Source: Streptosporangium becharense (GTDB lineage: Bacteria > Actinomycetota > Actinomycetes > Streptosporangiales > Streptosporangiaceae). Taken from it: 64,000 nucleotides of DNA. Shown here piece after piece: positions 25,455-32,698 of the stretch (position 1 is its first letter; each line of letters begins with the position of its first letter). Position numbers and translations under genes: made by a program. The notes below the pieces were generated by a model. That model had not been told where the DNA came from, did no database searches, and saw only the letters and a list, made by a program, of their open reading frames with translations. The DNA lies in contig NZ_JACHMP010000001.1 of the NCBI RefSeq assembly GCF_014204985.1, positions 806,001 through 870,000 on the forward strand. Reading direction: 5' to 3'.

Positions 25455-26762
25455 GTGGAGCAACGCAGCCGCGTCGCCCCCTGGGCGTCGCCCCGGGCGC
25501 GGGCGCGCCTGACCGAGCTGGAGTCGGAGGTGGCGGGGCTGGGGCTGGAGGGCGTCGTCCGCCTTGTCGACGCCGTGCTCGCCGAGCACCGGGGCCGCCT
25601 CGACGAGGACGGCGTGGTCCTGTACGCGGGCACCAACACCATGAGCGAGCGGGCACGGGCGGCCTACGAGATCTCCCTGGGCGGTCGCCCGTCGACGGGC
25701 TGGCCGGGCGAGAAGCCGCAGACCGGCCTGGACGAGGTGGACGTCCTGGAGGTGCTCGCCCCGCTCCAGGTCGCGGCCGTGATGGGCGGCGCGTTCGCCG
25801 AGGTGCGGCTGCAGAGCGCGACGCTGGCCACCCTCGCCTGCTACGGCGCGTTCACCCGCCCGGGTGACACGGTCGCGCTCCTGCCGGAGAGCGCCGGCGG
25901 GCACGCCGGCCACCACGCCCGGGGCACCGCCGCCATCAGGGGCCTGCGGGTGGCCGACCTGCCCTACGACGCCGGCCGGTTCGACGTCGATCACGCGGCC
26001 CTGCCGGCGTTCCTGCGTGAGCACCGGCCCGCCCTGGTGATGATCGGGGCCGGTCTGATGCTCTTCCCGTACGACGTCGCGCGGATCCGCGCGGCCTGCG
26101 ACGCGGCGGGGTCGCTGCTGCTCTACGACGCCTCGCAGGTGGCGGGCCTGGTCGCGGGCGGGCGGTTCCAGCAGCCACTGGAGGAAGGCGCTCACCTGCT
26201 GACCATGTCGACCTACGCGTCCTTCGGCGGCCCGCCGGGCGGAGCCGTGATCACCCGTGAAGAGGATCTCGCCCACCGGGTGTCGTCGGTCGCCCATCCC
26301 GGCCTGACCGCCAACTACGACGCGTCCCGCCTGGCGCCGCTGGCCGTCACGGCCGCCGAGCACGCCGCGGGAGGCCCGGACCACGCCGACCGCTGCATCG
26401 CCAACGCCGCCGCGCTGGCCGGAGCGCTGCACCGCGAGGGCTTCGCCGTGGCGGCCCCCGGCCGGGGCTGGACCGCCTCGCACCAGGTGGCGGTGGACGT
26501 CGCGGCGTTCGGCGGAGGGGACGAGGCGGCCCGCTCGCTGGCGGAGGGCGGCATCTATCTCGGTGGCGCCACCCTGCCCGGCCAGCCCCCGGGCGAGCCC
26601 GCGCGGGGGCTGCGGCTGGGCACCCAGGAGGTGACCCGTCGCGGCTTCGGCCCGGAGGCCATGGGAGAGGTCGCGGCGCTGATGCGCCGCCTGCTCGTCG
26701 ACGGCCACCCGCCGGTCAAGATCCTTCAGGAGGCGATGGCCCTGCGCCGCGCCGTCTCATGA
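25455..26762 (+). CDS. Serine hydroxymethyltransferase-like protein lacking the PLP lysine
   Basis: 435 residues of GlyA fold. Family landmarks are kept: YAGTNTMSER, an S-A-G-G-H-A-G-H-H stretch (146-154), and D225 in LYDASQVAGLVAGGRFQQP, which aligns with the SHMT DIAHIAGLV segment. The segment that carries the Schiff-base lysine in SHMT (THKTLRGPRGG) reads TYASFGGPPGG here, with Ala at 255 in place of Lys. The protein therefore cannot form the usual internal aldimine. It may bind PLP or folate without catalysis, or do other chemistry. A gggaggga SD lies 7 nt before the GTG; a longer upstream reading frame is rejected. It is divergent from PucR. Confidence 0.8.
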   Translation: MEQRSRVAPWASPRARARLTELESEVAGLGLEGVVRLVDAVLAEHRGRLDEDGVVLYAGTNTMSERARAAYEISLGGRPSTGWPGEKPQTGLDEVDVLEVLAPLQVAAVMGGAFAEVRLQSATLATLACYGAFTRPGDTVALLPESAGGHAGHHARGTAAIRGLRVADLPYDAGRFDVDHAALPAFLREHRPALVMIGAGLMLFPYDVARIRAACDAAGSLLLYDASQVAGLVAGGRFQQPLEEGAHLLTMSTYASFGGPPGGAVITREEDLAHRVSSVAHPGLTANYDASRLAPLAVTAAEHAAGGPDHADRCIANAAALAGALHREGFAVAAPGRGWTASHQVAVDVAAFGGGDEAARSLAEGGIYLGGATLPGQPPGEPARGLRLGTQEVTRRGFGPEAMGEVAALMRRLLVDGHPPVKILQEAMALRRAVS

Positions 26763-26766
26763 GCCC

Positions 26767-26815
26767 GGACCGGCCCGCTCGACCCCCGGGGGCACGCCCC
26801 CTGGCGGGCCGGTCC
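26767..26815 (+). terminator. Hairpin after SHMT-like gene
   Basis: A perfect 12-bp stem (26767-26778 with 26804-26815) and a 25-nt loop that itself contains a C-run/G-run pair, 4 bp after the stop. The rest of the gap to 27002 is GC-rich without a gene. Confidence 0.7.
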
Positions 26816-27002
26816 GTCAATACCGCCGCCCCCGCACTCCCCCGGCGGATCTGCCCGCGAACCCCCCACGCGGGCAGGTCATCCCCCGCCCCCCTGCGGA
26901 CCGGCCGCCCGTCCCTCCGGGGCGGCCGGTCCGCCGCCCGTTCCCCGAGGCCCCGATTCCTGCCCGCCGGGCCCGCACCGGACGTGCCGGGCCGTGCGCG
27001 GG

Positions 27003-28103
27003 TCAGACCGCGTAGCCGTACTGGTCGGGCCAGCGGGCGGCGGCGGGGGCCAGCTCGCGGGCGGCGAGGTTCGGCCAGTGCGGGTTGCGCAGCAACTCTC
27101 GGCCGAGGAGGACCGCGTCGGCCCGGCCGGAGGAGATGATCTCCTCAGCCTGGCGGGGATCGGTGATCTCGCCCACCGCGCCGACGGGGAGGTCCGTCTC
27201 CGCCCGCACCCGGGCCGCGAACGGCACCTGGTAGCCGGGGCCGGTGGGGATGCGGGCCCCGGCGACGTTGCCGCCGGTGGAGACGTCGAGCAGGTCGACG
27301 CCGTGGGCGAGCAGGTCCTTGGCGAAGCGGACGGTGTCGTCGGCGGTCCAGCTCTCGCGGTCGTCCAGGGGGTCCTCGTCCAGCCATTCGGTCGCCGAGA
27401 TGCGGAAGAACACCGGCAGCTCGTCCGGCCAGACCTCGCGCACCGCGTCGACCACCCGGAGCGCGAACCGGGTGCGGCCCTCGTAGGAGCCGCCGTAGGC
27501 GTCGGCGCGGCGGTTGCTGAAGGGGGACAGGAACTCGCCGATCAGGTAGCCGTGCGCGCCGTGCACCTCGGCCACCTGGAAGCCGGCCGCCAGCGCCCGC
27601 CGCGCCGCCGCGGCGAAGTCGCCGACGATCCGGTCGATCTCCGCGACGTCCAGCTCCGTGGGGACGGGGTGGCCCTGCTTGAAGGGGATCGGGCTCGGCG
27701 CGACCGGCTGCCAGCCGTGCTCTCCGGAGCCGGTGGGCCCGCCGCCCTGCCAGGGACGGCGGGTGGACGCCTTGCGTCCGGCGTGCGCGAGCTGGATGCC
27801 GGGCACCGCGCCGTACTCGCGCAGCAGGCGGGTGACGCGGGTGAACGCCTCCTGCTGGCGGTCGTTCCAGATCCCGAGGTCCGCGGGGCTGATCCGGCCC
27901 TCGGGCGTCACCGCGGTGGCCTCCGTCAGGATGAGACCGGCGCCGCCGACCGCGCGGGCGGCCAGGTGGGTGAGGTGCCAGTCGGTCGGCACCCCCTCCT
28001 CCGGCCCCTGGACGGCCGCGGAGTACTGGCACATGGGGGCCATCCAGACCCGGTTGGGGACGGTGAGATCGCGCAGCGTCAGGGGTTCGAACAGGGCGCT
28101 CAC
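27003..28103 (-). CDS. NADH:flavin oxidoreductase, old yellow enzyme (YqjM type)
   Basis: 366 residues, FMN-dependent TIM barrel, reducing activated C=C bonds of enones with NAD(P)H. N-terminal MAPMCQYSA contains the Cys (C25) typical of the thermophilic-like YqjM class. HGAHGYLIGEFLSPFSNRR and the FMN phosphate loop with LLGRELLRNPHW are present. Length is normal. GTG start with aaggag 7 nt upstream. It is divergent from an ArsR regulator; repeats in the gap look like its operator, so induction by electrophiles is likely. Confidence 0.95.
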   Translation of the reverse strand: MSALFEPLTLRDLTVPNRVWMAPMCQYSAAVQGPEEGVPTDWHLTHLAARAVGGAGLILTEATAVTPEGRISPADLGIWNDRQQEAFTRVTRLLREYGAVPGIQLAHAGRKASTRRPWQGGGPTGSGEHGWQPVAPSPIPFKQGHPVPTELDVAEIDRIVGDFAAAARRALAAGFQVAEVHGAHGYLIGEFLSPFSNRRADAYGGSYEGRTRFALRVVDAVREVWPDELPVFFRISATEWLDEDPLDDRESWTADDTVRFAKDLLAHGVDLLDVSTGGNVAGARIPTGPGYQVPFAARVRAETDLPVGAVGEITDPRQAEEIISSGRADAVLLGRELLRNPHWPNLAARELAPAAARWPDQYGYAV

Positions 28104-28189
28104 GGTGGTGCTCCTTCTGGGGGCTCTTCGCAGCTGTCGCGGACGGCCCGGGCGGCACCCCGGACGCCGGTTAATACGATAAGCTACGT

Positions 28190-28224
28190 ACTACGACAAA
28201 TGTCAAACTACGACCTTCGTCGTA
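28190..28224. promoter_or_regulatory. Putative ArsR operator
   Basis: actacgac is repeated at 28190-28197 and 28207-28214. The second copy also forms an inverted repeat tacgac (28209-28214) / gtcgta (28219-28224). The segment lies between divergent starts at 28103 and 28256 and is clearly AT-richer than flanking DNA. Confidence 0.6.
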
Positions 28225-28255
28225 CAATCGAGCGGTCCGCAGGAGAGGAGGGATC

Positions 28256-28603
28256 GTGCCGAACGCATCCGTCAGGGCTCTGGAGCACCCCACGTGCGAG
28301 GAGATCCGGCTGGAGGACGTGCTGCACGCGCTGTCCGACTCGATGCGCCTGAAGATCGTGCGCTACCTGTCGCGGCTGCCGGAGGGCGAGGAGGCCGTCT
28401 GCTCGGCGATCGAGCTGGCGATCACCAAGTCGACCACCACCCATCACTTCCGGGTGCTGCGCGAGGCCGGGGTGATCAACCAGGTCTACCGGGGCACGGC
28501 CAAGATGAACGCGCTGCGCCGCCACGACCTCGACGCCCTCTTTCCCGGGCTGCTCGACGCCGTCCTCGGCGCCGACGCCGCCCAGCGGGAACGCACCGGC
28601 TGA
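28256..28603 (+). CDS. ArsR-family regulator
   Basis: 115 residues. The winged helix has LSDSMRLKIVRYL, then ITKSTTTHHFRVLREAGVI as helix-turn-helix. No metal-binding CxC pair is seen; a single Cys (near residue 49) could be a redox or electrophile sensor, fitting the divergent old yellow enzyme. GTG start preceded by caggagaggag. A strong hairpin follows. Confidence 0.88.
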   Translation: MPNASVRALEHPTCEEIRLEDVLHALSDSMRLKIVRYLSRLPEGEEAVCSAIELAITKSTTTHHFRVLREAGVINQVYRGTAKMNALRRHDLDALFPGLLDAVLGADAAQRERTG

Positions 28604-28619
28604 CCGTGCCCGTCTCCGC

Positions 28620-28669
28620 GGGCCACGAAGCCCGGCGAGCCGGCGGAAGGCCGCGGGGCTTCGTGGCCC
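28620..28669 (+). terminator. 14-bp perfect hairpin after arsR-type gene
   Basis: Arms 28620-28633 and 28656-28669 are exact complements with a 22-nt loop, 17 bp after the stop. Confidence 0.75.
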
Positions 28670-28694
28670 CGGACGAAATGTCGGTGGCGCGGAG

Positions 28695-28700
28695 TACGGT
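28695..28700 (+). promoter_or_regulatory. -10 box of a leaderless gene
   Basis: tacggt lies 6 bp before the ATG at 28707 with no SD, the standard leaderless layout of actinobacteria. Confidence 0.45.
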
Positions 28701-28706
28701 CCCGGC

Positions 28707-28925
28707 ATGTGCCGCAGCATCAAGACCCTTCGTGAGCCCTACGCCGACGAGGTGACCGGCGACGACGTCCGGGCCGCCGCGCTCCAGTACGTCCGCAAGG
28801 TGTCGGGGTTCCGTTCCCCGTCGGCCCGCAACGCCGAGGCGTTCGAGCGGGCCGTGGACGCGGTGGCCGCCGCCACCCAGACCCTGCTGGACGAACTCCG
28901 GATCAAACAGACCTCCCGGAGCTGA
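28707..28925 (+). CDS. DUF2277 protein
   Basis: 72 residues beginning MCRSIKTLREPYADEVT, which is the DUF2277 family signature; the N-terminal M-C-R-S-I-K is nearly invariant. Function unknown. It follows the ArsR terminator and appears to have its own leaderless promoter. Confidence 0.88.
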   Translation: MCRSIKTLREPYADEVTGDDVRAAALQYVRKVSGFRSPSARNAEAFERAVDAVAAATQTLLDELRIKQTSRS

Positions 28926-29088
28926 CCACGAGCGCCGGCGGCTGCGGATGGTGGCGCACTCCGGTGTGCGATGGGGGCGGAGACCACGCCGCAGCCGGCT
29001 GCCCCCGGCGGCGCGTTCCGGGCGGCGATCACCGGGCGGATCGTCCCACCGGGCGGGCGGCGGTGCCGCCCGCCCGCGGTCCCGAGGG

Positions 29089-29259
29089 TCAGCGGCGGGC
29101 GGCCGAGGAGCGCATGAGCCTGCTCACCGCGAAGACCACCCCGCCCACCAGAGCGACGATCAACGCCCACTTGAGCAGCGTGAAGGCGAAGCCCAGAATC
29201 GGGCCGAGCAAGAAGAAGGCGAGCACCACGGCCGCCACGATCAGAAGGATTCGTCCCAT
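29089..29259 (-). CDS. Small membrane protein (56 aa)
   Basis: Two hydrophobic segments (about 4-23 and 28-46) joined by a short turn, ending in a basic tail SRLMRSSAARR. The sequence type is common in Streptosporangiaceae/Streptomyces genomes as a hydrophobic hypothetical. Function unknown. The longer minus-strand reading through the peptidase gene is not used because a strong terminator (29356-29409) separates them. Confidence 0.65.
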   Translation of the reverse strand: MGRILLIVAAVVLAFFLLGPILGFAFTLLKWALIVALVGGVVFAVSRLMRSSAARR

Positions 29260-29355
29260 GTGCTCCACGCTAGGGCCTGCCCGAGGCCGGCGGCAGGGCC
29301 GCGAGCCGATGTCAGGGTCAAGCCAGGGTTTCCCCTCAGGGCGGCCCTGACCTCC

Positions 29356-29409
29356 CCGTTCCGCCTTCCCCGAGCCGGTTCCCCGTCCGGCTCGGGGAAG
29401 GCGGAACGG
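29356..29409 (-). terminator. 23-bp perfect hairpin after S15 peptidase gene
   Basis: Arms 29356-29378 and 29387-29409 pair without a mismatch around an 8-nt loop. It lies 8 bp beyond the stop codon of the peptidase on the minus strand and is the strongest terminator-like structure in the window. Confidence 0.9.
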
Positions 29410-29417
29410 AGGCCGGC

Positions 29418-31583
29418 TCAGCCGAGGACGGCGCGACCGCCCACCAGCGGCAGCGTGACGGAGCTCGCCCCCGGCTCGACCGAGACACCGGTCCCGGCGG
29501 GCAGGCGGAGGGTGAAGTCGCGGTCGGTGGAGATGAGCACGACGCCGATCCGGTGACCGGCCTTGACGACGTAGTCGCCCGGCTGGAGGTCGAAGCGGAA
29601 GTCGTGGAAGCGTCCCTCCCGCAGCAGGTCGGTACGGGAGGCGGAGTGCCGGTTGCGGACGTCGAGCCAGCCCCTGGTGATGATCTTGTAGGGGGCGGTC
29701 GTCGTGACGTGCTCGGCCAGGCGTGCGCAGCCGGTGTCGCCCGGCACGCCCTCGCCGTAGCAGACCGGGGTGGCGCCGTAGGCGACGCGGCCGTAGGCGC
29801 GGGTGTCGGTGCCGTAGTCGACGAGCAGCGCCGTGAGGTACGGCGAGCGCCCGCCCCGGAACGCCGCCCGGATCGCGACACGCGGGGTGCCGGACAACCG
29901 TGCCCCGGCGGGCAGCGGGGCGGACAGGTAGGCCAGGCGGTTCGGGTCGGTCGCGGCAGTGTTCTCGGCGTTCTCGGCGTTCTCGGCGTTCTCGGCGTTC
30001 TCGGCGAGCTGCTCGGCGGTGCGGACGTTCTGGTCGGTGAAGGACTCGACGGTGCGTTCCCGGGAGCGGCCGGGGCCCAGGGTCCCGTTGCCGCCGCCGG
30101 TGCCGGCGGCCAGGTGGAGGCGGACGTCGCGGGTGCCCGGCAGCGGCCAGGCGGCGTGCCGGGCCCACTGGCCGGGCCCGTACTCCACATCGGCCTGGGG
30201 CTCGTCCATGATGCCGTTGCGCAGACCGTACAGGTGGAAGTCGAACCACCGGTGGAGCTGGCGCAGCCACTCGGCGTTGCGTCCGGCGAAGGAGAACGGG
30301 TTGACGTGGGCACCCTGGTGGAGCCAGATCTTCCGGGGCACGCCCCGCGCGCCGAGGGCGTTCCACCACTGGACGGCCTGCTTGGTCTTGACGTTCCAGT
30401 CGTTGAGGCCGTGCACCAGGAAGACGGCCGCGCGAACCTTGCGGACGTCGTTGAGATAGTTGCGCCGGTCCCAGAAGCCGGAGTAGTCGCCGGTGACGCG
30501 GTCCTGCTCCTCCTTCATCCGGTCGATGAGCGCCCCGCAGGCCCGTGCGCCGTCCTGCCGGGTCAGCACGTAGCGGGCGAGCACGTCGGCGTCCTCCCCC
30601 TGGTAGCCGCCGGGGGCCACCACGGCGCCGTTGGCGCGGTAGTAGTCGTACCAGGAGGAGATGGCCGCGATCGGCACGATCGTCTTGAGCCCCCTGACGC
30701 CGGTCGCCGCGACGGCGTTGGGGAGCGTGCCGTTGTAGGAGACGCCGATCATGCCGACGTTCCCGGTGGACCAGCCGGCTCCGATCTCGTGGCCCGCGGC
30801 GTCGAAGCCCCTGGCCCGGCCGTTGAGCCAGTCGATCACGGCCTTGGGCCCGGCGGTCTCGTTGGCCAGGCCGGTGGTCGGGCAGCCGGTCGCGCGGCCC
30901 GAGCCGAGGTTCTCCACCAGCGCGACCGCGTAGCCGCGCGGCACGAAGTAGTTGTCGTAGTAGCCGGGGAAGGGCGGCGCGACCGCGCGGGCCGCGCTGA
31001 GGTCGTCGGTGCCGAACATCTCCCCGCGCAGGTCACGGAACTTGTCGCGCCGGTACTCCATGCCCGCCGGGTCGGAGCCGTCGAGGTCGACGACGTGGTT
31101 GGGCACCTCGTTGCCGCCCGCGTAGTAGGGGCTGGCCTCCAGGATGACCGGGACCTTCAGCCCTTCGGCGGTCGCCCGGGGCCGCATGATGTCGACGGCG
31201 ACCCGGTCGGGGTGTCCGTCGGCGTCGCTGTCGACCCCGGCGACCTCGACGAACACGGTCTCGGTCAGCGCCTCGGCGCGTGAGTGGACCGGTTCGGTCT
31301 CCTGCTCACCGCCCGGTGCGGTCACCGGCGACGCGGCGGGCACCGGCACGGGCGGACCGGCGGCCTGCCCGGAGGGCATCGGCGCGGGCACCGGACCGGG
31401 CGGCCCGGCGGGCACCGGCGCGGGCGACGTTGTGAGCGACTTGACGGGCACCGAAGCGGGCACCGCGGCGGCCTGCCCGGAGGGCATCGGGCCGGACGCC
31501 GCGGCGGCGGGCGGCGCGGCGACCGTGCCGGAGGGCACGGCCACCGCGAACGCCACGAGGACTGCCTTCCACCTTCTCATCAC
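29418..31583 (-). CDS. Secreted Xaa-Pro dipeptidyl-peptidase (S15, CocE/NonD family)
   Basis: 721 residues. A basic start plus hydrophobic stretch and Ala-x-Ala sites give a signal peptide (cleavage near 29). A Pro/Ala/Gly/Val-rich linker runs to about 95. The alpha/beta-hydrolase domain has the nucleophile in GVSYNG (S282), the acid in VHGLNDWNV and the histidine in HQGAHVNPF; a C-terminal jelly-roll follows. It removes X-Pro dipeptides outside the cell. A repeated N-A-E tract (encoded by a 9-bp repeat) lies at about residues 530-545. It sits 95 bp downstream of the GH6 gene of the csl operon. GTG-ATG start. Confidence 0.88.
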   Translation of the reverse strand: MMRRWKAVLVAFAVAVPSGTVAAPPAAAASGPMPSGQAAAVPASVPVKSLTTSPAPVPAGPPGPVPAPMPSGQAAGPPVPVPAASPVTAPGGEQETEPVHSRAEALTETVFVEVAGVDSDADGHPDRVAVDIMRPRATAEGLKVPVILEASPYYAGGNEVPNHVVDLDGSDPAGMEYRRDKFRDLRGEMFGTDDLSAARAVAPPFPGYYDNYFVPRGYAVALVENLGSGRATGCPTTGLANETAGPKAVIDWLNGRARGFDAAGHEIGAGWSTGNVGMIGVSYNGTLPNAVAATGVRGLKTIVPIAAISSWYDYYRANGAVVAPGGYQGEDADVLARYVLTRQDGARACGALIDRMKEEQDRVTGDYSGFWDRRNYLNDVRKVRAAVFLVHGLNDWNVKTKQAVQWWNALGARGVPRKIWLHQGAHVNPFSFAGRNAEWLRQLHRWFDFHLYGLRNGIMDEPQADVEYGPGQWARHAAWPLPGTRDVRLHLAAGTGGGNGTLGPGRSRERTVESFTDQNVRTAEQLAENAENAENAENAENTAATDPNRLAYLSAPLPAGARLSGTPRVAIRAAFRGGRSPYLTALLVDYGTDTRAYGRVAYGATPVCYGEGVPGDTGCARLAEHVTTTAPYKIITRGWLDVRNRHSASRTDLLREGRFHDFRFDLQPGDYVVKAGHRIGVVLISTDRDFTLRLPAGTGVSVEPGASSVTLPLVGGRAVLG
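29961..30005. repeat. Five tandem 9-bp repeats inside the peptidase gene
   Basis: gttctcggc is repeated five times without error, encoding repeated Asn-Ala-Glu on the minus strand in a surface loop of the S15 peptidase. Copy number can change by slippage without a frameshift. Confidence 0.9.
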
Positions 31584-31678
31584 GGAGATCTCCAGAGGGT
31601 CGGTCGAATCTGACGGCTCCGGTCAATCTCCTGCGAGCGATCTTGACCTGCAGGATCGAAGGTATAACGAAAGGACGG

Positions 31679-32698
31679 CTATTTCGCGTTACGCGCCAGC
31701 TCCAGCGCGTATTCGGGGAACCAGTCGCCCGCCTTGGGCTCGCCGCGGTGGCACTCGCCGTCCGACTCCCCCGGCCGTTTGACCCACAGGAAGGCGTCCA
31801 CCCGGTCGAGGCCGGTCTCGGTGGTCGGCGTCGTGCCGAGCGCGCGGCCCTTCGGGTTGCACCAGGCGTCGTCGCCCTGGGCACCGCGCGCCGGGCCGTT
31901 GCCGTTGCGGGAGGTGTCGATGACATAGCGCACCCCGCCGAGCCCCTTGGAGAGCCGCTCGGCGACGGCGACGCTCTCCTCGACGGTGAAGAAGTTGCTG
32001 ACGTTGAAGGCGAAGCCGTCGGCCTGCGGCACCCCGGCCCGGCGCATGGGCTCGATCCAGTCGTCCGGGTTCTTGATCCAGCCGGCGTTGCCCGCGTCGA
32101 CGTAGACCCGGGCGTTGGGCTGCTTCTTGAGGGTCTCCACCGCGTTGCGGAGCAAGTCGAGACGCTCGCCCGCCTGCCCGCCGTGGGTGCAGTTGTCGAG
32201 GATGTGGGCCAGCGCGTCGGGCTCGACCACGACCCAGGCGTGCCGGTCGCCGATGCCCTCGGCGAAACGGGCGATCCAGGACCGGTACTCGGCGGCGCTC
32301 GCGGCGCCGCCCGCGGAGAACTGCCCGCAGTCGCGGTTGGGGATGTGGTACGCCACCAGCACCGGCACCCGGCCCGCCTGCCGGGCCTTCGAGGTGATGT
32401 CGGCGACCCTGCCGTGCGGGTCCGGGTCACCGATCCAGATCGCGTTCGGCCGGTCGGCGATCTTGCGGATCAGCCCGGCCTCCTCGGTGCGGCCCGCCGC
32501 CTCCAGCCTGCGGACCTCCTGGGCGGCGGCCCCGTCGGGGTCGACGTAGAAGTCACGGGCCTTGGACGGCGGGGAGAGCGTGGAGTCCGTCGGGCCGTCG
32601 GAGACCTTGGGAGCGGCGGAGGGGGCGGGATCACCGGTGCAGCCGCTCCCCGCCAGGGCGAGGGCCAGCACGGCGACGGTGAGGCCGTACCTGTTCAT
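31679..32698 (-). CDS. GH6 endoglucanase/cellobiohydrolase lipoprotein of the csl cluster (CslZ-like)
   Basis: 339 residues. The N-terminus is a lipoprotein signal with lipobox LAGSGC (Cys about 20). GH6 features: YHIPNRDCGQFSAGGA (catalytic-acid region), VVEPDALAH and LWVKRPGESDGEC. It cleaves beta-1,4-glucan at the cell surface. The start codon overlaps the glxA-like stop by 4 bp (ATGA). In Streptomyces the same order cslA-glxA-cslZ makes and trims a tip-associated glucan, so this is probably its CslZ counterpart. Confidence 0.9.
   Translation of the reverse strand: MNRYGLTVAVLALALAGSGCTGDPAPSAAPKVSDGPTDSTLSPPSKARDFYVDPDGAAAQEVRRLEAAGRTEEAGLIRKIADRPNAIWIGDPDPHGRVADITSKARQAGRVPVLVAYHIPNRDCGQFSAGGAASAAEYRSWIARFAEGIGDRHAWVVVEPDALAHILDNCTHGGQAGERLDLLRNAVETLKKQPNARVYVDAGNAGWIKNPDDWIEPMRRAGVPQADGFAFNVSNFFTVEESVAVAERLSKGLGGVRYVIDTSRNGNGPARGAQGDDAWCNPKGRALGTTPTTETGLDRVDAFLWVKRPGESDGECHRGEPKAGDWFPEYALELARNAK

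Noticed and set aside
29260-29417. Long minus-strand frame joining the 56-aa membrane protein to sequence inside the peptidase gene
   Set aside because: A perfect 23-bp terminator lies in the middle and the extension is antisense-type Arg/Pro-rich sequence.
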